From NCBI RefSeq assembly GCF_016907755.1, contig NZ_JAFBCN010000001.1:3224001-3288000 (forward strand): a DNA stretch of 64,000 bases, read 5' to 3'. Source of the stretch: Cellulosimicrobium cellulans. GTDB taxonomy: Bacteria; Actinomycetota; Actinomycetes; Actinomycetales; Cellulomonadaceae. Below the pieces are notes generated by a model, which was not told where the DNA came from, ran no database searches, and saw only the letters and a list, made by a program, of their open reading frames with translations. The position numbers and the translations under genes are program-made. Positions 45,253 through 54,606 of the stretch are shown one piece after another (position 1 is the stretch's first letter; every line of letters starts with the position of its first letter).

Positions 45253-47753
45253 TGCGCACCCCCGGCGACCCAGGCGCCGAGGCCGTCGCGCTCCAGGACC
45301 GCGACGAGCTCGCGCTCGACGAGCAGCCCCGCGCGCAGGTCGTCCTCCGTCACGTCGACGTGCCGGTCCAGCGCGGCGGCGCTCGTCCCGGTCCGCGCCG
45401 CGACGCGCTCCGCGAGCCGGTGCGTCTCGGTGGGCCGCAGCCAGGTGAACGCCCGGCGCAGGTCCGGCAGCACCGCCCGGAACGCGTCCTCGTCGAGGCC
45501 GCGCAGCCCCTCGTCGACCGCGTCGAACATCTCCGGCGTGTGGAGCAGGAGGTCGGGGGCGGCGCGCATCACGCCGCCGAGGAACGCCGTCGCCGCCACC
45601 GGGTCCGCGCCGGGTGCGAGCTGCGCCCGGACACGCGTGACGAGGCCGTCGCCGCCCGGCCCGTCGTCCAGCTCGTCGTCGACGGCGGCGAACGCCGTGA
45701 GCGCACCCCGCACCGCGGGCGACGCGTCGTCGTCCTCGCGCACGTGCACGAGGGCTCGCGCCACGGACTCCGACGCCGAGCCCGTGCCGTCGCGGCCGGC
45801 GTCGCGCAGGTCCCGGACCAGGGAACGCAGCGCGACGAGGCTCGTCAGCGCGTCGTCCTGCGTCGCCTCGTCCGCGGCCGCGAGGTCCGGGACGAGGTAG
45901 GCGGCCGTGGCGAGCCCTTGCTCCGCGAGGTCGAGCAGCGCCTCGGCGTGCTCGCCGAGCTCCAGCTCCGTGCGCGCGCGCCACAGCCCCACGAGGCGCC
46001 GCATGCCCGCGACCACCGAGGCGAGCGACGGGTCGACGTCGAGCGTCGCGCGCACGAGGGCGACCAGCGAGGGCAGGCGGTCGGGCAGGCCCACCACCAC
46101 GCACTGCGCGACGAGCCGCGCCACTGCGTCGCTCGACCGCTCCTCCCGCGCCCGGTCGCGCGCGTCGTCGAGCAGCGCGACGGCGACGGCGTCGAGCGTC
46201 GCCCCGCGGTGGGAGAGCTCGACGAGCCGCGCCTCGACGAGCGGCGTCCACGCGTACTCCCACTCCTCGAGCACCAGGCCGAGGCCGCGCCCGGCCACGT
46301 GGTCGGGGCCGGAGACCCGGCGCGCGAACCCCAGCTCGAGGAACGCGCACAGCGCGAGGAACCGGCGCCGGTCGCGGTGCGCGGCCCGGCGTCGCGCGTC
46401 GAGCCGCACCGTCCGCGGCACCGAGTCGGACACGTCCAGGCGCAGCGCCCGCGCGCGCGAGCGCGCCTCCTCCACGAGCGGCGGCGACGCGCCCCCGGGC
46501 GGCACCTCGCCGAGCGCGCGCCCGGCGAACACCTCCGCGACAGCGAGCCCGAGCGGTCGGTCGCCCGCCGCGTCGAGGTCGTCAGCGTCCTTGACGTAGC
46601 AGGACGTGATCGCGTCGAGCAGGTCGGTGCGGCACGGCCACGGCCGCTCGCGCAGCGCCGCGAGCCGGTGCGCGTGCTCGACGGCGGCCTGCGACTGCGC
46701 CACGCTCACGAGCGCACCGCGGGCGCTCGCCCCGCGCCCGACGTCCACGAGGACGCCGTTCGCCGCGCCCGCGGGACCGCCCGCGGCGTGGTGCGCGGCC
46801 CACAGCCGGTCGTAGTACCCGGGCGTCGGCATCCCGGCGCCGTACCCGCGCAGCGCGTCGAGCCGCTCGTCGTCGTACCGCACGAGCCACGCGGGCGCGT
46901 CGGCCAGGTCGCCGTACCCGCCCGCCGGGCGGCGAGCGACGACGGCCTCGCCGTGCGTGCTCCCCGACAGCGCCTCGACGAGGGCGAGCGTGTGGAACGC
47001 GCCCGTCACGACGACGACCGGTCCGTCAGCGCGCGCCGCGTGCTCGGCGACGCGCGCCGACATCCGCGCCTCCCGGTCGAGCGACCCGTCGGCCACGAGC
47101 GCCTCGTCCTCGTAGTCGAGGCGAGCGAGGGCCGCCCAGGCGAACACGTCGTCGGCGAGCTCGCGCCAGCCGCGCAGCCGCGCGGTGTCGCGTGCCTCGA
47201 ACAGGTGGTCCCACAGCTCGTCGTGGTCCCGGCACCCGAGGCGCTCGGCGAGCCGCGCGACGGTGCGCGAGTGCGCGAGGTGCCGCTCCACGAGGACGGT
47301 GCGGGCCGCCGGGCCCTCGCCGTCGTCCTCCGCCTGCCGCGCACCCCACGGGGAGTCGACGAACGCGAGCCGCGCGTCGAGGGCGTGCCCCGCCCGGAGC
47401 GCGACCCACTCGGGCGAGTACCGTGCGAGCGGGTAGAACCCCGCGCCGCGCGCACCGCCTCCCGCCGCGTCCGCGGGGTCGCCGGCGAGGCTGAGGACGG
47501 CGACCGGCGGGACCGTCCGCTCGTCGAGCAGCGCGGGCAGGAGCCGCGTGTACTCCTCCGGGCCCTCGACGAGCACGACCGACGGGCGCACCTCCTCGAC
47601 CAGCGCGGCGACGGCGACCGCGCACGCCGGGCTGTGATGGCGTACGCCGAACAGGTGCACGCCGTCGCGCTCGCGCAGGGTCACGAGGTCGCGGGCTGCC
47701 TGCCGCAGCCGGGGCGGCGCAGCGTCCCACGCGGCGCGCAGGGCTACCGCCAC
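45249..47753 (-). CDS. DUF5682 protein
   Basis: 834 residues with GTG start at 47753, ten bases inside moxR. The N-terminal region has VHLFGVRHHSPACAVAVAAL and VVLVEGPEEY; later comes VVVTGAFHTLAL. The G-x-x-H-H start, ExP strand and GAFH motif recall the TraB/ChaN/EreA-like superfamily, a fold with predicted hydrolase or heme-binding activity; this relation is inference. The rest is mostly helical. E. coli counterpart: yehM. A catalytic role in the MoxR-VWA system would be consistent with the conserved histidines. Confidence 0.8.
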   Translation of the reverse strand: MAVALRAAWDAAPPRLRQAARDLVTLRERDGVHLFGVRHHSPACAVAVAALVEEVRPSVVLVEGPEEYTRLLPALLDERTVPPVAVLSLAGDPADAAGGGARGAGFYPLARYSPEWVALRAGHALDARLAFVDSPWGARQAEDDGEGPAARTVLVERHLAHSRTVARLAERLGCRDHDELWDHLFEARDTARLRGWRELADDVFAWAALARLDYEDEALVADGSLDREARMSARVAEHAARADGPVVVVTGAFHTLALVEALSGSTHGEAVVARRPAGGYGDLADAPAWLVRYDDERLDALRGYGAGMPTPGYYDRLWAAHHAAGGPAGAANGVLVDVGRGASARGALVSVAQSQAAVEHAHRLAALRERPWPCRTDLLDAITSCYVKDADDLDAAGDRPLGLAVAEVFAGRALGEVPPGGASPPLVEEARSRARALRLDVSDSVPRTVRLDARRRAAHRDRRRFLALCAFLELGFARRVSGPDHVAGRGLGLVLEEWEYAWTPLVEARLVELSHRGATLDAVAVALLDDARDRAREERSSDAVARLVAQCVVVGLPDRLPSLVALVRATLDVDPSLASVVAGMRRLVGLWRARTELELGEHAEALLDLAEQGLATAAYLVPDLAAADEATQDDALTSLVALRSLVRDLRDAGRDGTGSASESVARALVHVREDDDASPAVRGALTAFAAVDDELDDGPGGDGLVTRVRAQLAPGADPVAATAFLGGVMRAAPDLLLHTPEMFDAVDEGLRGLDEDAFRAVLPDLRRAFTWLRPTETHRLAERVAARTGTSAAALDRHVDVTEDDLRAGLLVERELVAVLERDGLGAWVAGGAQ

Positions 47754-48880
47754 AGGTCGCCCGCCGCGGTGAGGAAGTCCTTCCAGCGCGCGTCCGAGCG
47801 CGCGCGCTCGCGCACCACGTTGTCCACGTAGTGCCGCAGGCGGCGCGCATCCTCCTCGTCGCCCTTGAGGGCGACGCCGCCCACCTGGCGCGCGACCTGG
47901 CCCGCGGTCACCGTGCCGTCGCCGAGGTACCGGGCCTCGAGCGACGCCGCGATCGCGACGTTCACGGCCTCGGCCGTCGACATCACGGTCTCGGGCCGCT
48001 TCACCGGGGCACCGCTCGCCGTCGTGCCCGTGCGCAGGTCCTGGAAGACCGTGACGAGCACCTCGAGCACGTCGCGGTCGAGCCGCGGACGCTCCGGGGC
48101 CGGACCGAGCTCGGCCGTCAGCCTGCTCTCGACGAGCTCCATCTCGAACGCGCGGTCCCGGATGGGCGCGACGGTCTCGAAGTTGAAGCGGCGCTTGAGC
48201 GCCGCGGACATCTCGTGGACGCCGCGGTCGCGCAGGTTCGCCGTCGCGAGGACGTTGAACCCGGGCCGCGCCGCGACGCGCGCGTCGGCGCCGAGCTCGG
48301 GGACCATGAGCTGCTTCTCCGAGAGCACGGACACGAGCGTGTCCTGGATCTCGGGGGCGCAGCGCGTGATCTCCTCGAACCGCGCGACCCGACCGCTCTC
48401 CATCGCCCGGAAGACCGGCGAGGGGACGAGCGAGCGCTCGCTCGGCCCCTCGGCGATGAGGAGCGCGTAGTTCCACGAGTACCGCACGTGGTCCTCGCTC
48501 GTGCCCGCGGTGCCCTGGACCGTGAGCGTCGACGTGCCGCTCGCGGCGGCGGCCAGGAGCTCGGACAGGAGCGACTTCGCGGTGCCCGGCTCGCCGACGA
48601 GCATGAGCCCCTGGCGACCCAGCAGCGACACGACCGCGCGGTCGACGAGCGGGTCGTCGCCGAAGAACTTCCGGCTCACGCCCAGCTCGGCGTCGCCCAC
48701 GACGAACGCGCGCACCGCGCGGGGGCTCAGCCGCCACCCCGGCGGGACGTCGGCGCCGCGGCGCGCGTCCGCTGCGGCGAGCGCCGCGAGCTCGTCGGCG
48801 TACCGGACCTCGGCGGGCGGCCGCAGCTCGCCCGGTCCCCCGGCCGCGACCTGCGCGTCACCGGTCGTCGTGCTCGTCAC
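47744..48880 (-). CDS. MoxR-family AAA+ ATPase
   Basis: 378 residues from GTG 48880. Walker A GEPGTAKS is at 96-103. The Walker B region reads VARFEEITRC, where the usual Asp-Glu is Glu-Glu, a variant to note. Sensor 1 is in LATANLRDRG and the arginine-finger region SAALKRRFNFE. MoxR ATPases remodel proteins together with VWA partners, as in methanol dehydrogenase or RavA-ViaA. E. coli counterpart: yehL. A 164-base spacer separates it from the upstream DUF4132 gene; downstream genes all overlap. Confidence 0.9.
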   Translation of the reverse strand: MTSTTTGDAQVAAGGPGELRPPAEVRYADELAALAAADARRGADVPPGWRLSPRAVRAFVVGDAELGVSRKFFGDDPLVDRAVVSLLGRQGLMLVGEPGTAKSLLSELLAAAASGTSTLTVQGTAGTSEDHVRYSWNYALLIAEGPSERSLVPSPVFRAMESGRVARFEEITRCAPEIQDTLVSVLSEKQLMVPELGADARVAARPGFNVLATANLRDRGVHEMSAALKRRFNFETVAPIRDRAFEMELVESRLTAELGPAPERPRLDRDVLEVLVTVFQDLRTGTTASGAPVKRPETVMSTAEAVNVAIAASLEARYLGDGTVTAGQVARQVGGVALKGDEEDARRLRHYVDNVVRERARSDARWKDFLTAAGDLWR

Positions 48881-49044
48881 CCGGGCTCCTCCTTCGTCGG
48901 GTCGCGGGCGTCGTGCCCGTGGTCCTGCAGGTCAGCGTAGGAGCCACGTCCCACACGACGGGCGGCGCGGCGCCGAGTCCCGACGCCGCACCGCTCCCGT
49001 ACCGCACCGTGCCGGTCGGTCCTGGCGCGGACCGACGAGCACGG

Positions 49045-52000
49045 TCAGTACTGGCTCTTGCGCTCCCAGTCGGGGTCGAACGATCCCGCCTCGGCGACGG
49101 CGACGTAGTCGCGGTACGCCTCCGCGACGAGCACGGGCGGCAGGTCCGCGATGCGCGCGGTCCCCCGGCCCGACGCGCGTCCCATGCGCTCGAACGTCAG
49201 GGCCGTCACCGCGGCCGCGATGTTCTCCTCGGGGACGAACGACCCCGTGAACTCGATCTGCACCACGACCCCCGCGCTCGCGAACGACTTCGTGTACGCG
49301 CTGAACCACCCGGCGTCCTCCGCCTGGGAGCGCGTGTAGCCGCGCTTGGTGGCGCGTCCCCGGATCGAGAAGCTGTCGGAAAACCAGCCCTTGTGGTCGT
49401 CGATCGCCGTCGCGCCGGCAGGGACGTCGGGCGTCGCGACGTCGAGCTGCGCGAAGAGCGGGGTCACCTCGTAGTCCGCGAGGTGCGCCGACCAGGCAGC
49501 CGTGGCGTCCGGACCGAGCAGGACCGCATGGGTGAGCCCGACCGTCGACCCCTCGCCGAGCACGACGTCCTCGTCGTCGGCGTCGACGAGCGCGCCGCCG
49601 TCGGGACGGAACGGGCGCGCCTCGTCCGTGCCGGGGTTCTCGACCCACACGAGCCGCTCGACGAGCCGCGACATCACCGGGTGGCCGAGCAGGTACTCCT
49701 GCCACTCCTGCGCCGTCCACGTGCGGCCCACGCACATCGCCTCGTAGAGCCGCTGGGTCTGCAGCGCGACGACCGCCTTGAGCTCCTTGCGGCTCGCGGT
49801 GAGCTGCTTCTTCGCGGCCGAGACGAGCTCGGGGTCGTCCTGCGCCCGCGCGGCCGGGAGCGCCTTGACCACCTTGCCCGCGTCGCTCGTGAGCTCGAGC
49901 GTGAACGCGGGGGTGATGCGCCCGACGTACTCACGGGACCCGAGGTCGAGGTGGAGCAGGCCGTCGTCCTCAAAGCCCGCCGTCTGGACCGTCCGGTCCG
50001 CGAGCTGGTCCGCCGTCCATCCGCGCCGGTCCGCGAGCTCGGCGGCGAGCCGCTGCGCCGTCTCCTGCACGGTCGCCTGCCGGAAACGGCGCGAGACCGC
50101 GAGGAGCTCCTGGATCGCGGCAGGCTGACCGTTCGCCGCGAGCGCCTGGACGAGCGCCTCGGTCTGCGCCCGGCGACCGACGTGCGCCTTCGCGTAGCGC
50201 TGGAACGTCGCGGCGAGCTCGCCACCCGGCATCGCGACCGTGAGCGCGAGCATCCCCTTGTCCTTGACCGCCGAGCCGAGGTAGGTCGCCTGGTGCTCCC
50301 GGTAGAGGTCGCGGTGGTGGTCCTCGACCGTCTTGGACGCCTCGACCGAGTAGTACTCCGGCGAGCGCTTGGCCCACGCCTGGTACTGGTCGTACCGCTG
50401 CTGCGCGCCCGCCGTCGCGTGCGCGTCGCTCTCCTGCGCCGACGGGTTGCGCGTGTCCTGCGCGACCCACGCGGCCAGCACGTGGCTGCCGAGGCGCGCG
50501 CGGTCCTCCTCCTGCAGGAGGGACAGGTATCGCTCGAGCAGCCCCGCGCCGCTCGGGTCCTTGAGCTTGACCGCGAGCACGACCCACCAGCGCAGGATCG
50601 TCGGGTCCACCGGCGAGCCGTCCGCCGCCCAGCGCGCGTCCGGCAGGGAGCCCAGGTCGAACCAGGACATGCTCACCGGCGCCTTGCCGCGCAGTCCCTT
50701 GGTCGCCTCCGCGAGCAGCACCTCCGGCGCGAGGTCGACCGAGATGTCCTCCCCGAGGACCTCGAGCGACGTGAGGATCGCCGCCCGGACGACCTCGCTG
50801 CGCTCCTTCGCGAGCGCGGCCCGCAGTGCGGGCACCGCGTCGGCGTCGCCGAGCCGGGCCAGCCACTCCGCGGCGGTGCGGCGCACCTCGGACCGGCCGT
50901 TGCCGAGCCCCTGCTCGGCCAGGCCCCGCACGCCGGGGTGCGTGCTCAGCGCCTCCTGCGCCGTCGCCCGGTACGTGCGGCCCTCGCCGAGCGCGAGCTC
51001 GGTGAGGCGCGGCAGGAAGGTGCGCGGGACGTGCGGGAGCTGCGCGAGCACCGCGAGCGCCCGCGCCGGCTTCGTCGTGCCGTACGTGCGCTCGCGGTCG
51101 TCCAGCGCCGCGGCGAGCCGGTCGAGCCGCCCCGCGTAGTACGGCCACGCGTTCTCGGGCGTCACCGTGTCCATGGCCCACCACGTGGAGAAGTACAGCT
51201 CGTCGATCAGTGCCTCGGCGTCGTCGCGACCGATCCGCCGCAGCGCCTCGTCGAGGACGCGCAGGTCGACGTCGAGCATGTCGCCCTCGTTGAGCCGATA
51301 CCAGCCGAACCGCTCGCTGTGGCCGCGCGCCTCGTTCGCCTGGAGCCGCAGCCGGTGCAGGAGGGTGATACCGGGGAGGCGCGAGAAGACGCCCGGTGCG
51401 GCCAGCCGGCGCATCGCGATGCCGCCCGGGCGACGCGTGCTCGTCCCGGACAGGAACGCGGCGAAGATCCGGAGGTCGTCGTCGGAGATTCCCGGCAGCT
51501 CCTTGAGGTCCTGCTCGACGGCCTGGCGACGCCACCGCGGCCACCCGTCGTCGTCCTTCTTGCCGGGGTGCGCCGCCAGCTCCGCGCGGGCGCGCTCGAG
51601 GGCGGTATCGATCGCGGCCCGCGCGGCCTGCACGAACTCATCGCCGAGCACCGTCTCCGGCAGGAGCTCGAAAGGCGGCACCTCGATCGCCGGCTCGTCC
51701 TCCTGCGCGGCGTCGAGCACGCGGGCACGCTCGACGGTGTCGCGCAGGAGCGTCGCGCGCGCCCCGGTCGACTGCTCGGCGGCCCGCTCGAGGTCGACCA
51801 GCCCGCCGTCGACCTGCGCGAGGCGCGTCACGACCGTCCCGAGCCGGGACGGCGCGAGGGTTGTGAGGAGCGGGGTGAGGATCTCGCGCTGGCGCTCACC
51901 CGGGAGCTGCGCGACGGCGGCCACCGCCGCCTCACGCACGCCCTTGCTCGTGTCCGCCGCGAGCCGAGCCAGGAGCGGGGCGAGCGCCGCCGTCGCCGCA

Positions 52001-52773
52001 GCGTCGGACGCCACGAGCTCGATCAGCTCCGTCCGCCCCGCGGCGCTCACGCCCGGCAGCGCCTGGGTCGCCACGTCGACGTGCGCGACCACGAAGTCGC
52101 GCGCCGGCTCGCCGAGGAGCGCCGGGCCCAGGTGGCGCGAGGCCCAGCCCGACGACGTCGGGCGCTCGAACAGCTCGCGCAGCACCACCGCCGTCGCGTC
52201 GGTCTCCGGCACGCCGCCCTCGACCGCGAGCGCCACCAGCAGGTCCGGCGTCCAGCGGTCGGGCGTCTGCTTGCCGTTCTTGCCCTTGCGGCGGTCGTTC
52301 GCGCGCCGCGACATGTCATTCACGAGCACCGTGAGCCAGCGCGGGTCGGCGGGGCGCTCGCGGTCGACCTCCGACGACACGGCGCTGAGCACCCGGCCGA
52401 TCCGCACGAGCTCAGGGATCGTCACCGAGTCGCTCAGCGTGTAGAGGTTGGACCGGGCAGTGACGGCCTTCGCGGAGGTCCAGCCCGGCACCGCGGTCTT
52501 GAGTCGGTCGTCCTGCGCGGGCGTCGTCCACGAGTAGATCCCCGACTGGCCCGGCCGCCCCAGCAGCACCTCGACGTCACCGCCGCGCAGCGCCTCGAGC
52601 TCCAGCAGCACCTCGGGGCCCTCTCCCCGGTGCACGTACGCGACCGCGCGGTCCGCGAGCGCCGGCGACTCGACCGCGAGCACCTTCAGCGCGTCGACGA
52701 GCCGAGCGCTCGGACGGCCACCTCCCGCCTGCTCCTCGTCGCGCCGGAACAGACCCTTGACCTTCTCGAGCAC
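49045..52773 (-). CDS. DUF4132 protein with HEAT-like repeats
   Basis: 1,242 residues from GTG 52773, preceded by GAGGTAGAGG. Helical repeats of HEAT type run through most of the protein (for instance EVRRTAAEWLARLGDADAVPALRAAL and VREAAVAAVAQLPGERQREI). The C-terminal DUF4132 domain carries WTAQEWQEYLLGHPV, LVWVENPG and IDDHKGWFSDSF-like blocks. E. coli yehI (formerly called molR) has the same domain. No catalytic motif is seen; the HEAT scaffold suggests an adaptor or sensor. It is the first gene of the six-gene cluster. Confidence 0.88.
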   Translation of the reverse strand: MLEKVKGLFRRDEEQAGGGRPSARLVDALKVLAVESPALADRAVAYVHRGEGPEVLLELEALRGGDVEVLLGRPGQSGIYSWTTPAQDDRLKTAVPGWTSAKAVTARSNLYTLSDSVTIPELVRIGRVLSAVSSEVDRERPADPRWLTVLVNDMSRRANDRRKGKNGKQTPDRWTPDLLVALAVEGGVPETDATAVVLRELFERPTSSGWASRHLGPALLGEPARDFVVAHVDVATQALPGVSAAGRTELIELVASDAAATAALAPLLARLAADTSKGVREAAVAAVAQLPGERQREILTPLLTTLAPSRLGTVVTRLAQVDGGLVDLERAAEQSTGARATLLRDTVERARVLDAAQEDEPAIEVPPFELLPETVLGDEFVQAARAAIDTALERARAELAAHPGKKDDDGWPRWRRQAVEQDLKELPGISDDDLRIFAAFLSGTSTRRPGGIAMRRLAAPGVFSRLPGITLLHRLRLQANEARGHSERFGWYRLNEGDMLDVDLRVLDEALRRIGRDDAEALIDELYFSTWWAMDTVTPENAWPYYAGRLDRLAAALDDRERTYGTTKPARALAVLAQLPHVPRTFLPRLTELALGEGRTYRATAQEALSTHPGVRGLAEQGLGNGRSEVRRTAAEWLARLGDADAVPALRAALAKERSEVVRAAILTSLEVLGEDISVDLAPEVLLAEATKGLRGKAPVSMSWFDLGSLPDARWAADGSPVDPTILRWWVVLAVKLKDPSGAGLLERYLSLLQEEDRARLGSHVLAAWVAQDTRNPSAQESDAHATAGAQQRYDQYQAWAKRSPEYYSVEASKTVEDHHRDLYREHQATYLGSAVKDKGMLALTVAMPGGELAATFQRYAKAHVGRRAQTEALVQALAANGQPAAIQELLAVSRRFRQATVQETAQRLAAELADRRGWTADQLADRTVQTAGFEDDGLLHLDLGSREYVGRITPAFTLELTSDAGKVVKALPAARAQDDPELVSAAKKQLTASRKELKAVVALQTQRLYEAMCVGRTWTAQEWQEYLLGHPVMSRLVERLVWVENPGTDEARPFRPDGGALVDADDEDVVLGEGSTVGLTHAVLLGPDATAAWSAHLADYEVTPLFAQLDVATPDVPAGATAIDDHKGWFSDSFSIRGRATKRGYTRSQAEDAGWFSAYTKSFASAGVVVQIEFTGSFVPEENIAAAVTALTFERMGRASGRGTARIADLPPVLVAEAYRDYVAVAEAGSFDPDWERKSQY

Positions 52774-53031
52774 CCTCTACCTCACCGTCACGTCGTCGCT
52801 GCTGGTGCGGCCGATGCTAGAGGCGGGCGCCGACACGAGCCGGGCTGGCGCGAGGCCCGACGCCCAGGGGTCGCACATCGACGTCGGGAGGCAGCCCACG
52901 AACGGGCGAACGCCGCGCCGCGCGGGACGGCGATACGGGCCACCGGAGAATGGCTCGAAGTGTCAGGGCGGAATCGCGTTCACGCGCCCGAATTCCGAAC
53001 CGGTGCTAGCGTCACCCTGGGGGTGGTCTCC

Positions 53032-54504
53032 ATGGAGCTGGTGTACCAAAGCGACGGAAAGCGCGTCGTCGTCAATCCCGACCTTCTCGTGATCGCCTGC
53101 GATCCACGCGGCCTCGAGCCGGTCATGGAATTCACCCCCCAGGAACGGCCACTGCTGGACGCTCTCCGCAACTTCACCTTTTACACGACGTGCCTACGGG
53201 TCTACCCGCGCACGACGCAAGACCGGGTCGTCATCCTCGCTCCCGACGTCGTCGAGTCGCAGGCAGGCCTCGTGCAGGGGTACCGCAACGAGACAGCGAA
53301 ACAGTGGGGTCTTCCAGCCGCGAACAGCGCCACGACCAATGTCGTCACGACATATCAGATGGTCGGGATCAACGGCGCGTCGGATCCTGCGACCCTCGCC
53401 GCACAGCGCAGCGCGTTCCTGGACGATCCGCCGTCGTGGTGGCCCTTCCAGCCCGGCCGGTACGAGATCGTGCAGGTCGAGGAGCATCAGGACGGCGCAG
53501 TCCACCCGGCCGTCAACCCGTTGTTCACGCCCTACTTCAACCAGTTCCCCGCCGCTGCGCTCGGCGCCGGGGCACCATGGCGATGGCTCAACATCCAGGG
53601 CATGAACGACACCGTGTACGTCCACGCGTCGACGTGCTTCGAGTCGGTCCTGCACTGCTGGTCCTACCTGAACATCCTTCTCGCCGCGAGGCCCCAGCTG
53701 CTCGCGGCCCCCAAGGACAGCACCATCGTGGTCATCGGCGCGGGTGTGAGCGGACTTCTCTTCGCGCAGCGTTTCATCGACGAGGGTTTCACCGACGTCT
53801 CGCTGCTGGAGTCCACGAACCGCTTCGCAGGCAAGACGCACTCGTTGCAGGTGCCGGACCAGGGCGGCACGTCCATCGCGGAGCTCGGCACGTGCTATCT
53901 GTCGCCGGCGTACGACGAGATGGCACGGGCGCTCTCGGAGTTCACCGTCGGCAACGCGCGCGTACCCGTGGCCCATGGGTCCGAACGCGGCATCGTCGTC
54001 GGCGCTCCGCCGAACGAGACGGTGATGGCCTACAGCGACTACGGGCTCATGGTCGCCTGTCAGTCGCTGGGGTTCGGGTGGCCGTGCAGCAAGGCGAAGC
54101 AAGATGCCGCGTACCTCAAGCTCATCGAAGCCGCCTTGTTCTACGTGGGCCTACGCCTCGAGATCTTCGGCACCATCGATGGTGTCATGCCGACCTCGAG
54201 GCCGGCCGGCGACCCGCACGGCGTCTTCTCGAAGACCTTTGCACAGTTCCTCGACGACAACGGCATGGGCGTGCTGAAGGGCTATCTGATGTACGCCTAC
54301 CAGGTGCAGGGTTACGGGGATCTCGACAAGATCCCGGCGTACTACGGTCTCGTGTGGATCACACCGGACATCGCGCAACCCTTCGGCGGTACGAGCGGCG
54401 TCACGGCCTGGCAGAAGGGCTGGGAAGACGTCTGGGACCAGATGGTCACGAAGCGCGCCATGAACATCACGCTGAACGCCCGCGTGGTCAGCGTTCGCCG
54501 CTGA
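53032..54504 (+). CDS. Flavin amine oxidase-like protein with apparently permuted halves
   Basis: 490 residues from ATG 53032. The FAD-binding Rossmann motif VVIGAGVSGLL lies at residue 236, not near the N-terminus. Residues 1-229 resemble the second half of NAD(P)/FAD amine-oxidase-like proteins (LLVIACDPRGLEPVMEFT; then a C-terminal-type HASTCFESVLHCW), while residues 230-490 are the first half (dinucleotide site, SLLESTNRFAGKTHS, ending NITLNARVVSVRR). Joining the end to the start restores the natural strand order. The gene has lower GC than its neighbours. Substrate unknown. Either a functional circular permutation or a rearranged pseudogene. Confidence 0.7.
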   Translation: MELVYQSDGKRVVVNPDLLVIACDPRGLEPVMEFTPQERPLLDALRNFTFYTTCLRVYPRTTQDRVVILAPDVVESQAGLVQGYRNETAKQWGLPAANSATTNVVTTYQMVGINGASDPATLAAQRSAFLDDPPSWWPFQPGRYEIVQVEEHQDGAVHPAVNPLFTPYFNQFPAAALGAGAPWRWLNIQGMNDTVYVHASTCFESVLHCWSYLNILLAARPQLLAAPKDSTIVVIGAGVSGLLFAQRFIDEGFTDVSLLESTNRFAGKTHSLQVPDQGGTSIAELGTCYLSPAYDEMARALSEFTVGNARVPVAHGSERGIVVGAPPNETVMAYSDYGLMVACQSLGFGWPCSKAKQDAAYLKLIEAALFYVGLRLEIFGTIDGVMPTSRPAGDPHGVFSKTFAQFLDDNGMGVLKGYLMYAYQVQGYGDLDKIPAYYGLVWITPDIAQPFGGTSGVTAWQKGWEDVWDQMVTKRAMNITLNARVVSVRR

Positions 54505-54606
54505 CCACGGCGCGTCGTCGACAGCCGCGTCGGTCTCACGAGCGACATCGGCGGTTCCGCTCCCCGGCCGAGCACGTTCGACGTCGATGGCGCTGTTTCG
54601 GCCGGC

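Noticed and set aside
44999-47753. Long minus-strand reading through the end of MoxR into DUF5682 as one fused protein
   Set aside because: The frames differ; the MoxR stop (47744-47746) and the GTG at 47753 show two overlapping genes, not a fusion.
48913-53031. Long plus-strand extension in front of the flavoprotein
   Set aside because: It runs antisense to the DUF4132 gene with shadow composition; homology to flavoproteins begins only at about 53032.
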